DNA from: Comamonas sp. BIGb0124
GTDB lineage: Bacteria; Pseudomonadota; Gammaproteobacteria; Burkholderiales; Burkholderiaceae_C
Reading direction: 5' to 3'
DNA length: 64,000 nucleotides
Assembly: GCF_003752175.1 (NCBI RefSeq)
Contig: NZ_RJVF01000013.1
Coordinates: forward strand, 186,001 to 250,000
Below, piece by piece: positions 33,828-43,413 of this stretch (positions are counted from its first letter, which is position 1; every line of letters begins with the position of its first letter). Position numbers and translations under genes: made by a program. The notes under the pieces were generated by a model. The model was not told the DNA's origin. It ran no database searches and saw only the letters and a list, made by a program, of their open reading frames with translations.

Positions 33828-35486
33828 ATGACACGATCCGTCCTGAAATCCAGCGCCCGCCGGCGGGCCGCCACCACCCTGCTCGCGGCGGGCCTCACGG
33901 GCCTTGCCGCGCTGCCCCTGGCCGCCCATGCGGCAGGCGCAGCGGGCACCCCGGTCAAGGGGGGTGACCTCACCTGGGGTGTCGAGAGCGAACCCAACAC
34001 GCTCAACCCCCAGCTCAACGGCCAAGCCAAGGCCAAGCTCATCCTGCGCGCCAGCTACGAGTCGCTGTTCGCCCGCCAGGCCGATGGCGCCTATGTGCCC
34101 TGGCTCGCCACCGCCTACGAGATCAGCCCCGACGGCAAGCGCTACACCTTCACGCTGCGCGACAACGTCAAGTTCACCGACGGCCGGGCTTTCGACGCAG
34201 CGGCCGTGGCCACCAACTTCGAGCAGATCCGGCACGCCACCTACTGCTCGAGCTCCACCGCCTGCGAATTCGGCGCACGCATCCAGTCGGTCGAGGCCGT
34301 CGATGCGCGGACCGTGCGCATCCAGTTGACCGAGGCCTACACGCCCTTCCTGCCTTTCGCTGCGGCGCTCGAACTGCTGTCGCCCGCCGCCTACGATGCA
34401 CCCAGCCTGAAGTCGGGCGGCCCCGAGCTCGCCGGCACCGGCCCCTTCATCCTCAAGCGCTACCAGAAGGGCCAGAACGTCGAGTTCGTGCGCAATCCCG
34501 ACTACAACTGGGCACCCGCCACCGCCGCTCACCAGGGCCCGGCCTGGCTCGATCGCGTGACTTACCGTTTCCTGCCCGAATCCGCCGTGCGCACCGGCGC
34601 CCTGCTGTCCGGCCAGGTCGATGTCATCGAAGGCATCTCGGGCAACGACGCACGGCTCTTCAAGGGCCAGCCCGATTACCAATACCTCAAGGGCTACAAC
34701 GCCGGCACGCCCTACTCGCTCTACCTCAACGTCACCTACGGCCCCACGCGCGACGTGCGTGTGCGCCGCGCGCTGCTCGAAGGGCTGGATGTCGACGCCG
34801 TCATCGCCTCGGTCTACCGGGGCGAGCGCACGCGGGCCTGGGGCATCGCCTCGCCGGTCGACCCCTACTACACCGCCGAGCTCGAGCGCGCCTATGGCAA
34901 CAAGCCGCAGCTCGCCAACCAGTTGCTCGACGACGCCGGCTGGAGCCAGCGCGACGCCCAGGGCTACCGCACCCAGGACGGCGAGCGCCTGAGCATCGAC
35001 ATCGTGCAATCGCAGGCCACGGTGCGCGACCAGCGCGACGTGCTGCTGCTGGCCCTGCAGGCCCAGGCCCGCCAGCGCCTCGGTGTCGACTTCAAGCTGC
35101 GCTACGTGGACATCGGCACCTACGCCACCGTGCGCAAGACGGGCGAGTTCGGCTCCATTCCCAACTCGCGCACCGACACCGACGGCCTGAACATCGGCTA
35201 CCACTATCTGCCCGTGGACCAGGGCGGCGCCATCAACTACAGCCGCACCGCCGCCCCCGAGCTGCGCGGCTGGCTGGCAGCCGGCGCCCGCTCGCTCGAC
35301 AACGCCGAGCGCCGCCGCCAGTACGGTGCGCTGCAGAAGTTCGCCGTCGCCGATCAGGCCCTGGCCGTGCCGCTCTACATCCCCGAGGACCAGATCGCCG
35401 CCGGCCGCCATGTGCAGGGCCTCGGTTTCCGCTCCCTCGCGCAGTTGCCCGAAAACGCCTACGACGTCTGGATCAAGCGCCCCTGA
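33828..35486 (+). CDS. Peptide-type ABC substrate-binding protein 2 of a tandem pair
   Basis: A 552-residue paralogue of the preceding receptor, 12 nt downstream. It has a longer signal peptide with several arginines (SARRRAATTLL), which could be a Sec or a weak Tat signal, cleaved after AAHA. Shared blocks with its neighbour include LTWGVESEPNTLNPQLNG, FLPESAVRTGALLSGQVD and EGISGNDARLFKG. Many substitutions between them lie in the ligand-facing middle of the protein. The tandem arrangement suggests divergent specificity rather than mere dosage. Confidence 0.92.
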   Translation: MTRSVLKSSARRRAATTLLAAGLTGLAALPLAAHAAGAAGTPVKGGDLTWGVESEPNTLNPQLNGQAKAKLILRASYESLFARQADGAYVPWLATAYEISPDGKRYTFTLRDNVKFTDGRAFDAAAVATNFEQIRHATYCSSSTACEFGARIQSVEAVDARTVRIQLTEAYTPFLPFAAALELLSPAAYDAPSLKSGGPELAGTGPFILKRYQKGQNVEFVRNPDYNWAPATAAHQGPAWLDRVTYRFLPESAVRTGALLSGQVDVIEGISGNDARLFKGQPDYQYLKGYNAGTPYSLYLNVTYGPTRDVRVRRALLEGLDVDAVIASVYRGERTRAWGIASPVDPYYTAELERAYGNKPQLANQLLDDAGWSQRDAQGYRTQDGERLSIDIVQSQATVRDQRDVLLLALQAQARQRLGVDFKLRYVDIGTYATVRKTGEFGSIPNSRTDTDGLNIGYHYLPVDQGGAINYSRTAAPELRGWLAAGARSLDNAERRRQYGALQKFAVADQALAVPLYIPEDQIAAGRHVQGLGFRSLAQLPENAYDVWIKRP

Positions 35487-35521
35487 GCGCTCCCTTCCGC
35501 ACGCGAACCTCCCGACACGCC

Positions 35522-36514
35522 ATGAGCCAGATCGCCGCTTCCATTCCCTCCCGCCGCCCCTGGCAGCACAGTGTGCAGGCCGTGCTGCGGTCGCCCGTCA
35601 CGGTGCGCATCGCCACCGGCCTGCTGGTGCTGTGGGCCGCCATCACGCTGTCCTTCCTGGCGGTGCAGCTGGCGCCGGGCGACATCGTCGACGTGCTCAT
35701 CGGCGAGCAGCCCAGCACGCCCGCGCTCGAAGCCGCCATCCGGCTCGAATGGGGCCTGGACCAGCCGCTCTACCAGCAATACCTGCTGTATCTGTGGCGT
35801 GTGCTGCACGGCGATTTCGGCCGCTCGTACATCCTCAACACCGATGTCTCGGGCCTGATCCTGTCGCAGCTCTGGCCCACGCTCAAGCTCACCGGCCTGG
35901 CGCTGGTGGTGAGCCTGGTCTTCGCCGTCGGCCTGGCCGTGCTCACGGCCGGCCGGCCCTGGGGCGCACGCGTGGCCTCGGGCATCGAACTGGTGCTGGC
36001 CTCCACACCGTCGTTCTGGCTGGGCATCGTGCTGCTGTTCGTCTTCAGCTTCACGCTCAAGCTGTTCCCGGTGGCCGGCGACCGGGGCTTTTCCTCCCTG
36101 GTGCTGCCGGCCATCTCGCTGGGCCTGGCCCAGGGCGCGGTGATCGGGCAGGTGCTGCGCCAGGGCCTCGAACGTGCGCTCGAGGAGCCCTTCGCACTCA
36201 CCGTGCGCTCGTGGGGCGTGAGCGCATTCGCGCTGCGCCTGCGCCATGGCCTGCGCCACGCCGCACTGCCGGCCGTCACGCTGGCCGGCTGGCTCTTCGG
36301 CGGCCTGCTCGGCGGCGCGGTGATCACCGAACAGGTCTTCGGCCGCCCCGGCCTGGGCCGCATCACCGTCGAAGCCGTGCTGGCGCAAGACATGCCCGTG
36401 GTGCTGGCCGTGGCCATCTTCTCCGCCTTCATCTATGTCGTGCTCAGCACCCTGGTCGACCTGCTCTACCTGCTGATCGACCCCCGGCTGCGCGATGCCC
36501 GCACGCCGCGCTGA
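35522..36514 (+). CDS. Peptide-type ABC permease, DppB family
   Basis: A 330-residue inner-membrane permease. A somewhat longer cytoplasmic N-terminus precedes helix 1 (IATGLLVLWAAITLSFLAV). HGDFGRSYILN, the TPSFWLGIVLLFVFSF helix and the end DLLYLLIDPRLRD are typical. The cytoplasmic docking loop (EEPFALTVRSWGVS) differs from the usual FARARG form, so this system likely belongs to a different sub-branch from the other two. It follows the second receptor by 35 nt. Confidence 0.9.
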   Translation: MSQIAASIPSRRPWQHSVQAVLRSPVTVRIATGLLVLWAAITLSFLAVQLAPGDIVDVLIGEQPSTPALEAAIRLEWGLDQPLYQQYLLYLWRVLHGDFGRSYILNTDVSGLILSQLWPTLKLTGLALVVSLVFAVGLAVLTAGRPWGARVASGIELVLASTPSFWLGIVLLFVFSFTLKLFPVAGDRGFSSLVLPAISLGLAQGAVIGQVLRQGLERALEEPFALTVRSWGVSAFALRLRHGLRHAALPAVTLAGWLFGGLLGGAVITEQVFGRPGLGRITVEAVLAQDMPVVLAVAIFSAFIYVVLSTLVDLLYLLIDPRLRDARTPR

Positions 36515-36557
36515 CCGCGCCCGCAACCCGTTCAAGAATCATCCAGGGAACGCCGCC

Positions 36558-37439
36558 ATGTCCTTCATCCCGCATACGTTCTCCGAACCGCATCGCGTGG
36601 GCCAGAGCAGCCACCGACTTGTGCGCTGGCTGCTGCGCCATCCCGGCCTGGTGCTGGCCGCGGCTTTCCTGGTCGTGGCCGCCATCGCCACGGTCGCGCC
36701 GCACTGGCTCACCGCCTACGATCCGCTGGCCGCCGATCCCATCGCCGCCCAGCTCACCAGCAGCACCGAGCATTGGCTGGGAACCGACCAGCTCGGCCGC
36801 GACATCTACTCCCGCGTCGTCCATGGCGCCCGCTACTCGCTGCTGATCAGCGTCGCCGCGATGCTGCTGGCCGCAGTGGCCGGCACGCTGCTGGGCCTGC
36901 TGGCCGGCCTGGCGCGCGGCGCGTTCGACGAGTTCATCAGCCGCCTGCTCGACGTCGTCTCTTCCTTCCCAGACCTGCTGCTGGCGCTCATGCTGATCTC
37001 GTTCACGGGCCCCGGCACCACCAACCTGATCCTGGCGCTGGGCGTGGCCTCGGTGCCCCGGTTCGCACGCGTGGTGCGGGCCCAGACCCTGGTGGTCGCG
37101 CAGTCCGGCTATGTCGAACATGCCCGCACCTTCGGCCTCGCATCGCACGTGCTGGTGTGGCGCCATGTGCTGCCGCACGCCGTCGCCCAGGTCCCCATCC
37201 TGGCCACCATCGGCCTGGGCTCGGCCATCATCGGCACCGCCGGCCTGAGCTTCCTGGGCATGGGCCCGCAGCCGCCCGCAGCCGAATGGGGCCTGATGCT
37301 GGCCGAAGGCCGCAACTACCTCTACAACGCCTGGTGGATCGCCGTCTGGCCCGGCGTCGCCATCACGCTCACCGTGATTTCCGTCAGCGTCCTGGGCCGC
37401 TACTGGCAGACCCGTTTCGAAGGCCGGGAGGCCGCATGA
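36558..37439 (+). CDS. Peptide-type ABC permease, DppC family
   Basis: A 293-residue inner-membrane permease with first helix LVLAAAFLVVAAIATV, the LGTDQLGRDIYSRVVHGAR loop common to DppC proteins, docking loop YVEHARTFGLASH and FLGMGPQPPAAEWG. It has 43 nt to the DppB gene and a 4-nt ATGA overlap with the fused ATPase. AGGGA precedes the ATG at 36558. Confidence 0.92.
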   Translation: MSFIPHTFSEPHRVGQSSHRLVRWLLRHPGLVLAAAFLVVAAIATVAPHWLTAYDPLAADPIAAQLTSSTEHWLGTDQLGRDIYSRVVHGARYSLLISVAAMLLAAVAGTLLGLLAGLARGAFDEFISRLLDVVSSFPDLLLALMLISFTGPGTTNLILALGVASVPRFARVVRAQTLVVAQSGYVEHARTFGLASHVLVWRHVLPHAVAQVPILATIGLGSAIIGTAGLSFLGMGPQPPAAEWGLMLAEGRNYLYNAWWIAVWPGVAITLTVISVSVLGRYWQTRFEGREAA

Positions 37440-39235
37440 GCCACACTCACCCCACCTCATCCCCCACCGCAGCCCCTGCCGTGCTGCGCATCGAGAACCT
37501 GTCCATCCGCTTCGGCAGCGGGTCCGAACAGCGCACCGTCGTCTCGGGCCTGAACCTCACCGTGCAGGCCGGCGAATCCGTCGCACTCGTCGGTGAATCC
37601 GGCTCGGGCAAATCCGTCACCGCCCGTTCGCTGGTCGGCCTCAACGGCCAGCGCGCCCACATCCATGCCGACCGCTTCGAGATCGACGGCGAAGATGTCC
37701 GCGCCTACAGCGAACGCCAGTGGCGCGCCATTCGCGGGCGCCGCATCGGTTTTGTCCTGCAGGATGCACTCGTCTCGCTCGATCCGCTGTGCCGCATCGG
37801 CTCGCTGCTGGGCGAAGTACAGCGGGTGCAGACCACGCTGTCTCCGCGCGCCATCGCCGAACGCAGCGCCGCACTGCTGCGCTCGGTCGGCATTGCCGAT
37901 GCGGAAAGACGGCTGCGCCAGTACCCCCACCAGCTCTCGGGCGGCCTGCGCCAGCGCGCGCTGATCGCCACCGCCATTGCCGGCGAACCCTCGCTGCTCA
38001 TCGCCGACGAGCCCACCACCGCCCTCGACATGACGGTGCAGAAGCAGATCCTCGAACTGCTGCAGCAACGCCGTGCCCTGGGCAACAGCCTGCTGCTCAT
38101 CAGCCATGACCTCGCCGTCGTCAGCCAGTTGGCCGACCGGGTCCTGGTCATGAAAGACGGCCAGGTGGTCGAAGAAGGCCGCACGCTCGACGTGCTGCGC
38201 GCGCCACGCCACCCGTACACCCAGCAGTTGCTGCAGGCCGTTCCCACCCGCGAATCGCGCGGCTGGCGGCTGTCCACGCCCACGGAGCCTGCCGACACCG
38301 CCGATCGGGCCGCACCGTCCGGTCTGCAGCCCCACACCCTCCCCGTCCGCATCCCGCTGCGCCCCAAGGCCATCGACCCCAGCCGCGAAGTGCTGGCCGT
38401 GCAGGGCCTGCGCAAGCAATACGGCGACAAGGCCGATGCCCGCCTGGCCGTCGACGGCGTGAGTTTTGCACTCGCCGCCGGCGAAACCCTCGGCATCGTC
38501 GGCGAATCGGGCTCGGGCAAGACCACCGTGGCCCGCATGGTGCTGGGCCTGGTCCAGCCCGACGGCGGCCAGGTGCACGTCAACGGCCTGCCCTGGAGCG
38601 AACTGCCCGAACGCCAGCGCCGCGCGCGCCGTTCCGGCATGCAGCTCATCGCGCAGGATCCCTACAGCTCGTTCGATCCGCGCTACACCGTGGGCCGCAT
38701 CATCGGCGAGAGCCTGGACGCCGTGCAGGTCTACGGCGACGAGCGCCGCCGCCGGGTGCTGCAACTGCTCGACGAAGTGCGCTTGGGCCCTGCTTTCTTG
38801 AATCGTTACCCGCGCGAGCTCTCGGGTGGCCAGCGCCAGCGCGTGGCCATCGCGCGTGCGTTCGCGCCCAACCCGGCGCTGCTGGTCGCCGACGAACCCG
38901 TCAGCGCGCTCGACGTCTCCATCCAGGCCCAGGTGCTCGATCTGCTCTCCGATCTGCAAGCCGAACACGGCACCGCGCTGCTCTTCATCTCGCACGATCT
39001 GGGGGTGGTGCACCACATCGCCGATCGCGTCATCGTCATGAAGGACGGCCAGGTCGTGGAAACCGGCGCCGTCGAATCCGTGTTCGCCGCGCCGCGCCAC
39101 GCCTACACCCGCGCGCTGCTCGACGCCCTGCCCGTGCTGCCCCCGCGCACCGACCTCGCCTCGGCCGCGCACCAACCGCTTGCCTCATCCACAGCTTCAC
39201 CCACTGCCGCGCCCCTGCTGCGTGCCGTGGCCTGA
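37436..39235 (+). CDS. Peptide-type ABC transporter, fused double ATPase
   Basis: A 599-residue protein carrying two nucleotide-binding domains. Domain 1 (about 15-275) has Walker A GESGSGKS near residue 53, signature LSGGLRQR and [12 protein letters not shown]. Domain 2 (about 320-580) has GESGSGKT near 356, LSGGQRQR and [12 protein letters not shown]. The cysteine-rich DppD tail is absent, and the linker between domains is short. This is the second GsiA-like fusion in the window, but it differs in sequence and operon order from the one at 8970. It completes the receptor-receptor-B-C transporter. Confidence 0.92.
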   Translation: MSHTHPTSSPTAAPAVLRIENLSIRFGSGSEQRTVVSGLNLTVQAGESVALVGESGSGKSVTARSLVGLNGQRAHIHADRFEIDGEDVRAYSERQWRAIRGRRIGFVLQDALVSLDPLCRIGSLLGEVQRVQTTLSPRAIAERSAALLRSVGIADAERRLRQYPHQLSGGLRQRALIATAIAGEPSLLIADEPTTALDMTVQKQILELLQQRRALGNSLLLISHDLAVVSQLADRVLVMKDGQVVEEGRTLDVLRAPRHPYTQQLLQAVPTRESRGWRLSTPTEPADTADRAAPSGLQPHTLPVRIPLRPKAIDPSREVLAVQGLRKQYGDKADARLAVDGVSFALAAGETLGIVGESGSGKTTVARMVLGLVQPDGGQVHVNGLPWSELPERQRRARRSGMQLIAQDPYSSFDPRYTVGRIIGESLDAVQVYGDERRRRVLQLLDEVRLGPAFLNRYPRELSGGQRQRVAIARAFAPNPALLVADEPVSALDVSIQAQVLDLLSDLQAEHGTALLFISHDLGVVHHIADRVIVMKDGQVVETGAVESVFAAPRHAYTRALLDALPVLPPRTDLASAAHQPLASSTASPTAAPLLRAVA

Positions 39236-39273
39236 CCGTCTTCCATCCTCCGACCGCAGCGTCGTCCAGCACC

Positions 39274-40632
39274 ATGCCTTCCTCGACTTCCCTCTCCCCC
39301 GCTCCCCGCCAGTTGCGCCTGGGCGCCATCATCCAGGGCGCCTCCGGCAACATGGCCGCCTGGCGCCACCCCGAAGCGGTCGCCGACGCCAGCATCAACG
39401 TGAAGTTCGTGCAAGACCTCGCGCGCACGGCCGAAGCCGCCAAGTTCGACCTGCTGTTCGTGGCCGACGGCCTCTACATCAACGCCAAGTCCATCCCCCA
39501 CTTCCTCAACCGCTTCGAGCCGCTGACCCTGCTCTCCGCCCTGGCCCTGGTCACCGACAAGATCGGCCTGGTCGGCACGCTGTCGACCTCGTACAGCGAT
39601 CCCTTCACCGTCGCCCGGCAGTTCTCCAGCCTGGACCACCTCAGCGACGGCCGCGCCGGCTGGAACGTGGTCACCTCGCCGCTCGAAGGCTCGGCACGCA
39701 ATTTCTCGCGCGACAAGCACCCCGAGCATGCCGAACGCTACCGCATCGCCTCCGAATTCCTCGACGTCGCCAAGGGCCTGTGGGATTCGTGGGAAGACGA
39801 CGCCTTCGTGCGCGACAAGCAGACCGGCGTGTTCTTCGACCCCGACAAGCTGCACACCCTGAACCACCAGGGCCAGTACTACCGCGTCGAAGGTCCGCTC
39901 AACATCGGCCGCTCGCCTCAGGGCCGCCCCATCGTGTTCCAGGCCGGCGCATCCGAAGACGGCAAGAAGCTTGCCGTGAGCCACGCCGACGCCATCTACA
40001 CCCACCAGGACGATGCCGTGCTGGCCAGCGCCTTCTACGCCGACGTGCACCGCCAGCTCGCAGAGCAAGGCCGGTCGGGCGAAGAGCTGCGCATCTTCCA
40101 GGGCATCACCGTCATCGTCGGCAGCACCCGCGAAGACGCCGAACGCAAATACCAGGAAACCGCGGGCCTGGTCACGATTCGCAATGCCTTGGATTATCTG
40201 GGCCGGTATTTCGAGCACCACGATTTCTCGCAGTACCCGCTCGACGAACCCTTCCCAGAGCTCGGCGAGCTCGGCCAGAACAGCTTCCGCAGCACCACCG
40301 ACGCCATCAAGCGCGATGCCCGCAAGCATGGCCACACCCTGCGCCAGGCCGCGCTCGAGGCGGCCACGCCCCGCCCCACCTTCCTCGGCACCGCCGAAGA
40401 CGTCGCCGACGGCCTGCAGCACTGGTTCGAAACCCGCGCCGCAGACGGCTTCATCGTGCGCGGCGGCACGCCCACCAGCTTCAACGACTTCGCCGAGCAG
40501 GTCGTGCCCATCCTGCAGCAGCGCGGCATCTACCGCCGCGACTACGAAGGCGACACGCTGCGCGAGCATCTGGGCCTGGACTACCCGGAAAACCGCTACA
40601 CCACCGCCCGCTCCGCATCGCCGGACGCTTAA
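39274..40632 (+). CDS. FMN-dependent monooxygenase, NtaA/SnaA/DszA family
   Basis: A 452-residue luciferase-like flavin monooxygenase and last gene of the operon, 38 nt after the fused ATPase. [20 protein letters not shown] at the N-terminus, [50 protein letters not shown] and [14 protein letters not shown] are the family marks. It keeps the longer insertions of the SnaA/DszA class (for example [13 protein letters not shown] before [15 protein letters not shown]). It is closer to typical SnaA/CmoJ proteins than the minus-strand paralogue at 28590. Operon placement behind a peptide-type importer suggests that it oxidises an imported, possibly N-acetylated or S-alkylated, substrate. Confidence 0.92.
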   Translation: MPSSTSLSPAPRQLRLGAIIQGASGNMAAWRHPEAVADASINVKFVQDLARTAEAAKFDLLFVADGLYINAKSIPHFLNRFEPLTLLSALALVTDKIGLVGTLSTSYSDPFTVARQFSSLDHLSDGRAGWNVVTSPLEGSARNFSRDKHPEHAERYRIASEFLDVAKGLWDSWEDDAFVRDKQTGVFFDPDKLHTLNHQGQYYRVEGPLNIGRSPQGRPIVFQAGASEDGKKLAVSHADAIYTHQDDAVLASAFYADVHRQLAEQGRSGEELRIFQGITVIVGSTREDAERKYQETAGLVTIRNALDYLGRYFEHHDFSQYPLDEPFPELGELGQNSFRSTTDAIKRDARKHGHTLRQAALEAATPRPTFLGTAEDVADGLQHWFETRAADGFIVRGGTPTSFNDFAEQVVPILQQRGIYRRDYEGDTLREHLGLDYPENRYTTARSASPDA

Positions 40633-40659
40633 GCCCGACCGTCCGACCGGGCCTCGCCG

Positions 40660-43167
40660 TCAGCCGACGCGGCGACGGCCCAGGCTTGCACCCCGGACAC
40701 CCCAGACACCGCGCGCAGCCAGCCATCCCAGCAGCGCCAGCGGCAACCAGGCCAACGCGCCGCCGCCGCCACCGCTGCCTTCATCGCCGCCGGCATTGCC
40801 GCCGTCGTTGCCCCCCGTGCCACCGTCGACGGGCGGCGTCACCACCGGCGCATCCACCAGGGCCAGGTCGACGATCACCGGATCGTGATCCGACGACCGG
40901 TAGGCATCGGCCGCATAGAAGCTGGCCTTCTGGCCTTCGGACTTGAAGTCCACCGTGTACTCCAGCGCGATCGGCTCGTCCGCATTGATGTGCCAGCTCT
41001 GCACGCCGCGCGTGCGGGCCTGTGCGGCCGCATTGCCCAGCGCGTGGTCCAGATAGCCCGATTCGCCCTCGAACACATAGGTGTAGGCCGCGGCACCGTG
41101 CGCCTTGCGCTGCAGGTCGGCATAACCGGCCTGTTCGAAGCGCAGGATCGGGTTCTCCATCGCATACGCGTTCAGGTCGCCGATGATCAGCGTCGCGCTG
41201 TCGGCCACCTGCGTGGGGGCCGTGGCCAGCCAGTCGTTGATCAGGCCGGCGGCGCGGCTGCGCGTCGGGGCCCAGCAGCTCTGGCCGTCGCCCTGGTCGG
41301 CATCGATGCCGGTCGCGCCCGAGCAACCCTTCGATTTCAGGTGATTCACCACCACCGTCACCGGCTTGCCGCCGGCCAAGGGTTCGAACGTCTGCGCCAG
41401 CGGCTGGCGGTTCTTGTCGTCGATCTCCAGCGTCGCGGCCTGGCCCACGGGCTTGACCTTGTCCGCACGGTAGATCAGCGCCACGGCAATGGCATCGGTG
41501 CCCAGCCGGTCGACGCCCGGATCGACGAACTGCCAGTCGCCCTTCAGGCCCTGCGTCAGCGTCCGGATCGCGCTCCGGCTGCCGTAACCGTCGTTCTCGA
41601 TTTCCATCAGTCCGACGATGTCCGCATCCATGCCGTCGATGGCCGCCACGATCTTGTCATGCTGGCGCACGAACTCGGCCTGGTCGGAGGCCCCGCGGTT
41701 GTTCGGGTCCTTGAAGCCCTCGTCGCTGCCCGTGCCGTCGCCGTTGAAGTAGTTGAGCACATTGAACGCCGCCACGCGCGTGTCGCTGCCGGCACTGCGC
41801 ACCGGCGCTTGCGGGCGCGGATTGCCGTCGGCCACAAAGGTCGGCACCGCTGCGCCGGGTATCGGCTGGATGCGCCATTCGCTGAAGCGTTTTTCCATCA
41901 CACCCGTTGCGCTCTGCGTGGTGTAGCCACGGCGCAGCGTATTGGCCGCGCTCAGCCCGCCTTGCGGATACGCCACCGGATCGGGGTTCTGGTTGTTCAG
42001 TCCGTCGTCCAGAATGATGCGCGAACGCGCGTTCTGCGCCATCACCGCTTGCGCTGCGGCGCCCGGTGCCGCCGTGTGGGTCGGCACCTGCAGCAGGCTG
42101 CTGCCCAGCACCACGCTGCCGTAGCGGCCCAGCTCGTACACCTCGTTGACCACCAGCGGCTGGCGGAACGTCACCAGCATGCCCTCGTAATCCGCAAACT
42201 CGGCATGGGCTGCCAGCGGCAGCGTCACCCCCTGCGCCGTGGCCTGCCCGTTGGGCGCACATTCGGCAAGATTGCTTTCCAGCTTGAGCTGGGTCTGGCC
42301 AAACGCCTCTTCGACCGTGCCCACCACATGCACCCGTGCGCCGGCCTTCACGGCACCGGCGGCCAGGTTGGGCGCGTACACAAACAGTCCTTCCGAGGTG
42401 TTTGCCAGGTTCTTGCGTTCGCCGTCGGCCGTCTGCAAGAAAAACCCGCCGAAACCGTTCGTGCCCAGGTAGTTGCCGGTGACGATCGCCTCGACGCCGA
42501 CTCGTTTGCCCACCTGCGGCGAGGTCGCCGTGTTGCCCTGCACCTCGGCGATCGGCAGCGCCGTCGCTCCGCACTGTGCCACCACCGCCGGCGTTTCGGG
42601 CTCGTCCGGCACCGTGCCGCTGTACACGCCCAGGCCCGTGAAATCGTCCTTTGCAAAACCGTCCCACTCGACCGCAGGGTCGAACGCCGTTTCGTAGGCC
42701 GTGTCGCCCTGGGCCACCGTCAACTTGCGGCGCAGCGTGCGATCGAGCGTCGAGATACCGCCCGACACCCAGGCTTGATCCGGACGGAAACCCACTTGCC
42801 CGAACCGGTCGATCACCGTGCCGGCTTTCTTGAGCAACAGCGTATCGTCGCCATTGAAGCCCAGCGAAGCATGCGTCTGGTTGGCGCGCTTGATCACGGC
42901 TGCAGCCGCCTGCGTGTGCGCCAGCACGTACACCTGCCCCGCAGCCAGCGTGCCCGACAAGCCGATGTCCGCACTGGTCGTCCGGCCGCCGTTGCTGTAC
43001 TGCTCGACCGTGTAGCTCGACAGATCCACCGCACCCGGGCCCGGGTTGTAGACCTCGATCGCCTTGTTGAAGCTGGAGCCCTCGACGTACTCGCTGAAGA
43101 ACAGATCCGCATACGCGGGCGACGAAAGCAAAGGCAGCAGCAAGGCCGCGGAAAGCACAGAACGCAC
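40660..43167 (-). CDS. Secreted nuclease, ExeM-like, with lamin-tail domain and GlyGly-CTERM-like tail
   Basis: An 835-residue exported endonuclease/exonuclease. The signal peptide ends at AYA-D. The GTG at 43167 has GGAG six bases upstream; a TTG at 43173 would be too close to it. Residues about 22-150 form a lamin-tail-like domain (LFFSEYVEGSSFNKAIEVYN). An OB-like region with TATSPQVGKRV follows. The C-terminal half is an endonuclease/exonuclease/phosphatase domain with AFNVLNYF, LMEIENDGYG, VNHLKSKG, GDLNAY and the catalytic SDHDPVIVDL. The end is GDEGSGGGGG, a hydrophobic helix and GRRR, the third such sorting tail in the window. ExeM-type enzymes degrade extracellular DNA for phosphorus or biofilm turnover. 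Confidence 0.92.
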   Translation of the reverse strand: MRSVLSAALLLPLLSSPAYADLFFSEYVEGSSFNKAIEVYNPGPGAVDLSSYTVEQYSNGGRTTSADIGLSGTLAAGQVYVLAHTQAAAAVIKRANQTHASLGFNGDDTLLLKKAGTVIDRFGQVGFRPDQAWVSGGISTLDRTLRRKLTVAQGDTAYETAFDPAVEWDGFAKDDFTGLGVYSGTVPDEPETPAVVAQCGATALPIAEVQGNTATSPQVGKRVGVEAIVTGNYLGTNGFGGFFLQTADGERKNLANTSEGLFVYAPNLAAGAVKAGARVHVVGTVEEAFGQTQLKLESNLAECAPNGQATAQGVTLPLAAHAEFADYEGMLVTFRQPLVVNEVYELGRYGSVVLGSSLLQVPTHTAAPGAAAQAVMAQNARSRIILDDGLNNQNPDPVAYPQGGLSAANTLRRGYTTQSATGVMEKRFSEWRIQPIPGAAVPTFVADGNPRPQAPVRSAGSDTRVAAFNVLNYFNGDGTGSDEGFKDPNNRGASDQAEFVRQHDKIVAAIDGMDADIVGLMEIENDGYGSRSAIRTLTQGLKGDWQFVDPGVDRLGTDAIAVALIYRADKVKPVGQAATLEIDDKNRQPLAQTFEPLAGGKPVTVVVNHLKSKGCSGATGIDADQGDGQSCWAPTRSRAAGLINDWLATAPTQVADSATLIIGDLNAYAMENPILRFEQAGYADLQRKAHGAAAYTYVFEGESGYLDHALGNAAAQARTRGVQSWHINADEPIALEYTVDFKSEGQKASFYAADAYRSSDHDPVIVDLALVDAPVVTPPVDGGTGGNDGGNAGGDEGSGGGGGALAWLPLALLGWLAARGVWGVRGASLGRRRVG

Positions 43168-43268
43168 ACTCAACTCCAGTGGTCAGAAAGTGAAAACTTT
43201 ACAAACCGTCGGTGACGTTTACGTGGCAGTTGCACTCTGCCGGTCAATCCTAACGAAAATCAAAGTCG

Positions 43269-43283
43269 ATAGAGCGTCTCTAT
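43269..43283. promoter_or_regulatory. Inverted repeat in the nuclease upstream region
   Basis: ATAGAG-CGT-CTCTAT is a perfect 6-bp inverted repeat, about 100 bp upstream of the nuclease start, in a 246-bp A+T-richer gap (43168-43413). It could be an operator. The gap otherwise holds the presumed promoters of the nuclease (minus) and of a small plus-strand reading frame. Confidence 0.35.
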
Positions 43284-43413
43284 ATTCACCATGAGAATTC
43301 ATGTGGCCCCGCCCCCTGGAAAGCCCAGGCCATCTTCAGCACAATGCGTTCCGCGGCACCGATCAGGGCTGGATAAAAACAGATAAGCCGTTGATTCAAT
43401 TGGGGAAATAAAA

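Noticed and set aside
31893-35411. 1172-codon open frame on the minus strand opposite the tandem receptors
   Set aside because: It is the codon-bias shadow of two clear family-5 receptors and shows an internal duplication only because they are duplicated.
32169-35486. Tandem receptors considered as an assembly duplication
   Set aside because: The two proteins differ at many positions throughout, including signal peptides, so they are true paralogues.
40885-43215. 776-codon plus-strand frame opposite the ExeM-like nuclease
   Set aside because: His/Arg-rich translation with no motif, opposite a gene with complete catalytic motifs and signal peptide.
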